A stretch of DNA of 64,000 bases from JAEZBP01 sp963832725. Lineage in GTDB: Bacteria > Myxococcota_A > Polyangia > Polyangiales > Sandaracinaceae. A program made the translations under genes and the position numbers. Position 1 is the first letter of the stretch. Each line of letters begins with the position of its first letter. A model generated the notes under the pieces. It was not told the origin of the DNA. It saw only the letters and a list, made by a program, of their open reading frames with translations, and ran no database searches. Positions 59,804 to 64,000 of the stretch are shown here, one piece after another. The stretch spans positions 620,001-684,000 of the forward strand of contig CAWHVG010000005.1 of assembly GCA_963832725.1 (NCBI GenBank), given 5' to 3'.

Positions 59804-61870
59804 ATGAGTAAGAGCACTGCGATCATCTCGATCTCTGATCGCGTTCGTCGCCGGCCTGGCGATCGGGAATCTGCTGGGCCACGGCGGCGAGGAACGCGAA
59901 GGCCTCGCCACCATCGAAATGGAGGCGGCCGGGAACGGCGGCGGCGAAGCCGCTGGCGCGGCACCGAACGCAGCTCCCGCCGCCGACGGCGTGGAGCGCC
60001 TCAAGGCGGAGGTCCCCGAGAACGCGCGGCAGCGCGGTCCGGACGACGCGCTGGTCACCATCGTGATGTTCAGCGACTACCAGTGCCCCTTCTGCAGCCG
60101 CGTCGAGCCGACCGTCTCGCGCATCGTCAACGACTACGGCAACGACGTGCGCATCGTCTGGCGCGACAACGCGCTCCCCTTCCACCAGAACGCGATGCCG
60201 GCCGCCGAGGCCGCGCGCGAGGCGTTCGCGCAGGGCGGCAACGCGAAGTTCTGGGCGATGCACGACATGCTCTTCGAGCACCAGCAGGCCCTCGGGCGTG
60301 AGGATTCTCGAGGGCTACGCGCAGCAGCTCGGCCTCGACATGACGCGCTTCCGCGCCGCGCTCGACAACCACACCCACCAGCGCGGCCATCCAGGCCGAC
60401 ATCGCGGCCGCCGGCCAGCTCGGCGCCCGCGGCACCCCGGCGTTCTTCATCAACGGCCGGAACCTCATGGGCGCGCAGCCCTACGAGCAGTTCAAGACGG
60501 TCATCGACGAGGAGATCGCGAACGCGCGCCAGATGGTGCAGCACGGCACCGCGCGCAACCAGATCTACGCGACCCTCATGCGCACCGCGCGCACCTCGCC
60601 GGCGCCGGAGCCGAGCAAGAACCAGCCGCAGCAGCAGCAGCGTCAGCCCGACCCGGCCGCCATCTACCGCGTGCCGGTGGGCGAGTCGCCGGCCAAGGGC
60701 CCGGCCGACGCGCTCGTCACCGTCGTCATGTTCAGCGACTTCCAGTGCCCCTTCTGCAGCCGCGTCGAGCCCACGGTCAACCAGATCCGCGAGCACTACG
60801 GCAACGACGTCCGCGTCGTCTGGAAGAACAACCCGCTGCCCTTCCACCAGAACGCCATGCCGGCCGCCGAGGCGGCGGTCGAGGTCCTCGCGCAGGGCGG
60901 CCCCGACAAGTTCTGGCGCTTCCACGACACCATGTTCGAGCACCAGCGTGAGCTGAGCCGCGAGAACATCGAGCAGTGGGCGCAGCAGCTCGGCGGCATC
61001 AACATGACCCGCCTCCGCGCCGCGCTCGACAACCACACCCACCAGCAGGCCATCCGCCAGGACCAGCAGCTCGCGCAGTCGCTCGGCGCCAGCGGAACGC
61101 CCGCCTTCTTCATCAACGGACGCAACATCCGTGGCGCGCAGCCCTTCGAGGCCTTCCAGCGCGTCATCGACGAAGAGATGACCCGCGCGCGTCAGCTCGT
61201 GCAGAGCGGCACCCCCCGTGCAGGCGTGTACGAGGCGGCCATCCGCAACGGCGCCACCTCCCAGCAGTTCCTCGACGCGCCGAACGCTCCGGCCCAGCCG
61301 CAGCGCCCGGCCGAGCCGCCGGCCGACCAGGTCTACGAGATCCCGGTGCCCCGCAACGCGCCGACCCGTGGCCCGGCCAACGCCCCCGTCACCATCCAGA
61401 TCTTCAGCGACTTCCAGTGCCCCTTCTGCAGCCGCGTGGAGCCGACGGTCAACCAGGTCGCGGAGAACTTCGGCAACCGCGTCCGGATGATCTGGCGTAA
61501 CTACCCGCTGCCCTTCCACCAGAACGCCATGCCGGCCGCCGAGGCCTCCATGGAGGTGTTCGCGCAGGGCGGCAACGCGAAGTTCTGGCAGTACCACGAC
61601 ACCCTCTTCGAGAATCAGCAGGCTCTCACCCGCGAGAACCTCGAGCAGTACGCGCAGCAGCTCGGCGGCATCGACATGACCCGCTTCCGCGCCGCGCTCG
61701 ACAACCACACCCACCGCGCCGCCATCCAGGCGGACCAGCAGGCCGTGACCGAGGCCGGCGCGCGCATCGGCACGCCGTCCTTCTTCATCAACGGCCACCT
61801 GGTGCAGGGCGCGCAGCCCTACCCGGCGTTCGAGGCCGCCATCAACCAGGCGCTCGAAGAGCACCACTGA
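59804..61870 (+). CDS. Membrane-anchored protein with three DsbA-like thioredoxin domains (three frameshifts)
   Basis: ATG 59804 starts an N-terminal membrane anchor (LIAFVAGLAIGNLLGHGG), reached after a one-base shift at 59833-59837. Three tandem DsbA/Thioredoxin_4 domains follow, each with FSDxQCPFCSRVEPTV, LPFHQNAMPAAEA and the cis-Pro loop GTPAFFING or GTPSFFING. Domain 1 (about 60005-60600) is broken at 60305-60306, where GATTCTCG stands for GATCTCG, and near 60383; domains 2 and 3 (60670-61240, 61330-61870) are intact. Frame-corrected length about 687 residues. All three have the CPFC redox pair, so it probably oxidises or isomerises disulphides outside the cytoplasm. The domains are near-copies, indicating internal duplication. 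Confidence 0.88.
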
Positions 61871-62047
61871 TCGCGAGAGCAGGCCGCGAGCCTGCCCGAC
61901 ACCCGAGGACGGGCCGCTGGCATGCGCTGGCGGCCCGTTCCGCTTTTGGTGGACCCGAATCGCGAGCCGAGATCGCCGCTCCAGCTTCGAATTTCACGGG
62001 TCCGCCGGAACGGCAACCGGAATTGGCCGCGCGGGCGGAGCCGTGAC

Positions 62048-63619
62048 ATGCCACGCGCGATGCGCCCCTTCGCCGCCACCCTCGCGCTGATCCTGACGGG
62101 CTCGCTCCTCGCGAGCGGCTGCGGCGGCGCGTCCAGCCCGGGCGCCTCCAGCCCGGCGCACGCCCGCGGGCCGTGGGCCGAGCACCAGGACACGCCGCGG
62201 GTCGCGGTCCCCGTCGAGGGAACCCCCGGCCGGGGCGCGGACGCACCGCTGGTGACGATGGTCGTCTTCAGCGACTTCCAATGCCCCTACTGCCGCCGCT
62301 CGGCGCCCACGTTGGACCGCGTCCTCCAGGCGTACCCGGACACGGTGCGGCTCTACTTCCGCAACCTCCCGCTCGGCATCCACGAGCACGCCGAGATGGC
62401 GGCGGAGGCGGCGGTGGAGGCGCGCGCCCAAGGCGGCGACGAGGCCTTCTGGGCGTTTCACGACCGGCTCTTCTCGGGTCACGGGCTGGCCGTCGACGAC
62501 CTGGTGGAGGACGCGGGCGACATCGGGCTCGACGCGACCCGCATGCGCGTGGCCCTGCGCGGCCGAGTGCACGAAGAAGACGTCGAGCGCGACGTGCAGC
62601 TCGCGGTGGATCTCGGCATCACCGGCACGCCCACCCTCTTCGTGAACGGCCGGCCCTTCCTGGGGATCCCGGACGAAGACCAGCTCCACGAGATTGTCGA
62701 CGAGGAGATCGGCCTCGCCCGCGAGGCAATGGAGCGTGGCATCCCGCAGGGCCAGCTCTACGCGGCGGTGATGGAGGAGGCCTCGGACACGCTCCCCAGC
62801 GAAGAGGCAGCCGACGACGAGCCGCCGCCCGAGCTCGACGAGTCCGTGGTCTACGCCGTGCCGGTCGAAGGCGCGCCCCGGCTCGGACCCGCCGACGCGC
62901 CGGTCACCATCGTCGCGTTCAGCGACTTCCAGTGCCCCTTCTGCGCGCGCGCCGTGCCGATCCTCCACGCGCTGATGGAGCGCTACCCCGACCGGATCCG
63001 GGTCTTCTTCCGACACCACCCGCTGCCCTTCCATCCCAACGCACCGCGCGCCGCGCTCACGGCCGAGGCCGCTCGCGATCAGCAGGGCGACGAGGGCTTC
63101 TGGGCGATGCACGACCGGCTCTTCGCGCAGCAGGATGCCCTCGGCCCCGAAGACCTGATGGCGCTGGCCGAGGAGTCGGACCTCGACATGGAGCGCTTCC
63201 GCGAGAGCGTCACCGATCCGGGCGTCATCGCGCGGATCACCCGTGACGAGGGCCTGGCGCGCCGCTTCGGCGTGCTCGGGACGCCGACCTTCTACATCAA
63301 CGGGCGGGTGATCACCGGAGCGCAGCCGCTGCCCGTGTTCGAGGCGGCCGTCGACGATGCGCTGGCCCGGGCGGACGCCGAGCTGGCCCGCGGCACGGCG
63401 CCGGCGGAGCTCTACCAGACGCTGGTCCACGACGGGAGCGACCACGCCGTCTGGCGCGAGTCGGGGTCCGCCCCGTCCGCACAGCCCCCGTCCGCACAGC
63501 CCCCGTCCGCACAGCCCCCGTCCGCACAGCCCCCGTCCGCACAGCCCCCGTCCGCACAGCGCCCGTCCGCACAGCGCCCGTCCGCACAGCGCCCGTCCGC
63601 ACAGGGGGACCACCGTTGA
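62048..63619 (+). CDS. Lipoprotein with two DsbA-like domains and a PSAQ-repeat tail
   Basis: A 523-residue exported lipoprotein: lipobox GSLLASGC, then two DsbA-like domains. The first has FSDFQCPYCRRSAPTL (CPYC) and GTPTLFVNGRPF; the second FSDFQCPFCARAVPIL (CPFC) and GTPTFYINGRVI. A tail of nine PSAQ repeats follows. ATG 62048 has GGAG 7 bp upstream. It stands directly after the three-domain paralogue on the same strand, so the pair may act together in envelope disulphide handling. The redox partner is not visible. Confidence 0.93.
   Translation: MPRAMRPFAATLALILTGSLLASGCGGASSPGASSPAHARGPWAEHQDTPRVAVPVEGTPGRGADAPLVTMVVFSDFQCPYCRRSAPTLDRVLQAYPDTVRLYFRNLPLGIHEHAEMAAEAAVEARAQGGDEAFWAFHDRLFSGHGLAVDDLVEDAGDIGLDATRMRVALRGRVHEEDVERDVQLAVDLGITGTPTLFVNGRPFLGIPDEDQLHEIVDEEIGLAREAMERGIPQGQLYAAVMEEASDTLPSEEAADDEPPPELDESVVYAVPVEGAPRLGPADAPVTIVAFSDFQCPFCARAVPILHALMERYPDRIRVFFRHHPLPFHPNAPRAALTAEAARDQQGDEGFWAMHDRLFAQQDALGPEDLMALAEESDLDMERFRESVTDPGVIARITRDEGLARRFGVLGTPTFYINGRVITGAQPLPVFEAAVDDALARADAELARGTAPAELYQTLVHDGSDHAVWRESGSAPSAQPPSAQPPSAQPPSAQPPSAQPPSAQRPSAQRPSAQRPSAQGDHR
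63473..63604 (+). repeat. 15-bp coding tandem repeat, nine units
   Basis: CCGTCCGCACAG followed by CCC or CGC is repeated nine times in frame at the 3' end of the two-domain DsbA gene, giving PPSAQ/RPSAQ. Confidence 0.95.
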
Positions 63620-63644
63620 CAGCCCGTAGACAGCACCGTAAGGT
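63616..63644 (+). promoter_or_regulatory. Sigma-70-type promoter upstream of the last gene
   Basis: TTGACA at 63616-63621, 17-bp spacer, TAAGGT at 63639-63644; the next start codon is about 125 bp further. Confidence 0.65.
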
Positions 63645-63769
63645 TCGGCGCCGATTTTTTCGGGGGGTTCTCCCGCCTGCGCTCGTCTTCACCTCTGCCG
63701 CGCGCGATCCCGGACAGGTGACGCGCCCGTACCGGCGCACCGAGCACATCTCGAAGGAGTGACATTTTC

Positions 63770-64000
63770 ATGGCCAAGGCTCAGGCGGCACGCGATGTGC
63801 CCATCGTCGAAGAGCTCCACTTCAAGAGCGACAGCGCGTTCCTCTGCCTGCTGCTCAACCGCCGGGTCGGTTTCATCCGCGTAATCGACTTCCGCTCGGG
63901 CGCGCTGCCGGCGAAGCGCCTCTTCATCCAGTCGGTGGCGAAGCGCGAGGGCGTCGAGAAGGTCATCACGCTCGTCGAGAAGGACGAGGTCTCGTCCTGG
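63770..64000 (+). CDS. Partial gene, N-terminus only, unknown (possibly GNAT-like)
   Basis: ATG 63770 with GAAGGAG 10 bp upstream opens a frame that runs off the window: AKAQAARDVPIVEELHFKSD, FLCLLLNRRVGFIRVIDFRS, GALPAKRLFIQSVAKREGVE, KVITLVEKDEVSSW. It is soluble, with a strand-helix pattern. The VITLVEKDE part recalls the later strands of acetyltransferases, but there is too little for a call. Confidence 0.6.
   Translation, partial: MAKAQAARDVPIVEELHFKSDSAFLCLLLNRRVGFIRVIDFRSGALPAKRLFIQSVAKREGVEKVITLVEKDEVSSW

Overview
The window is high-GC bacterial chromosome, most likely from a myxobacterium (Myxococcota, probably Polyangia and close to Sandaracinaceae). The evidence is the combination of a MYXO-CTERM-like C-terminal tail, three active-looking Ser/Thr kinases including PilZ-kinase and kinase-BRCT fusions, a DUF4388-DnaJ fusion, many secreted lipoproteins (VWA-type, MopE-like, propeller and PSI-like), and GTG/TTG starts throughout. 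The genus is an inference; no 16S rRNA is present.

Layout. 1-5.4 kb: two sensor histidine kinases, a lone receiver protein and a DUF3467 protein. 5.6-18 kb: an AlaX-type tRNA editing hydrolase coupled to an unknown gene, a Ser/Thr kinase, a secreted GH5 glycosidase divergent from a LysM/MepA endopeptidase, two large secreted proteins, a kinase-BRCT fusion and an AstE/AspA-family deacylase. 18-25 kb: an accessory-looking stretch with a macrodomain protein, a TIR protein, a DUF222-HNH nuclease, about 0.9 kb without genes, and two short 3' relics that resemble a DNA methyltransferase and a phospholipase-D-fold protein. 25-28.4 kb: class I fructose-bisphosphate aldolase and a dense RNA cluster holding four tRNA-Ser isoacceptors (UGA, GCU, CGA, GGA), tRNA-Arg(ACG) beside its modifying enzyme tadA, and the SRP RNA. 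28.4-40 kb: an epimerase, several lipoproteins, comM-recA and two paralogous VWA lipoproteins. 40-53.4 kb: ttcA, PilZ-kinase, hisD, DUF4388-DnaJ, a PilZ protein, an SNF2 helicase and a PQQ-like propeller. 53.5-59 kb: radC, then the conserved rpmH-rnpA-yidD-yidC-jag cluster, a 41-bp tandem array and rsmG. 59-64 kb: two adjacent exported proteins carrying three and two DsbA-like domains, and a gene cut by the right edge.

A pervasive feature is single-base frameshifts: more than 20 are visible, all inside otherwise well-preserved reading frames. Several read GATTC where the frame demands GATC, others are one-base changes in G/C runs. I read this as systematic sequencing error rather than gene decay, so broken genes here are annotated over their full frame-corrected extent.

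The most interesting candidates are the 41-bp array beside the rpmH-rnpA-yidC-jag-rsmG genes, each unit carrying a DnaA-box-like CTGTCCACG; a perfect 30-bp AT-rich palindrome after hisD; the kinase-BRCT fusion; the multi-DsbA pair; and the TIR/relic region next to a tRNA-Ser gene.
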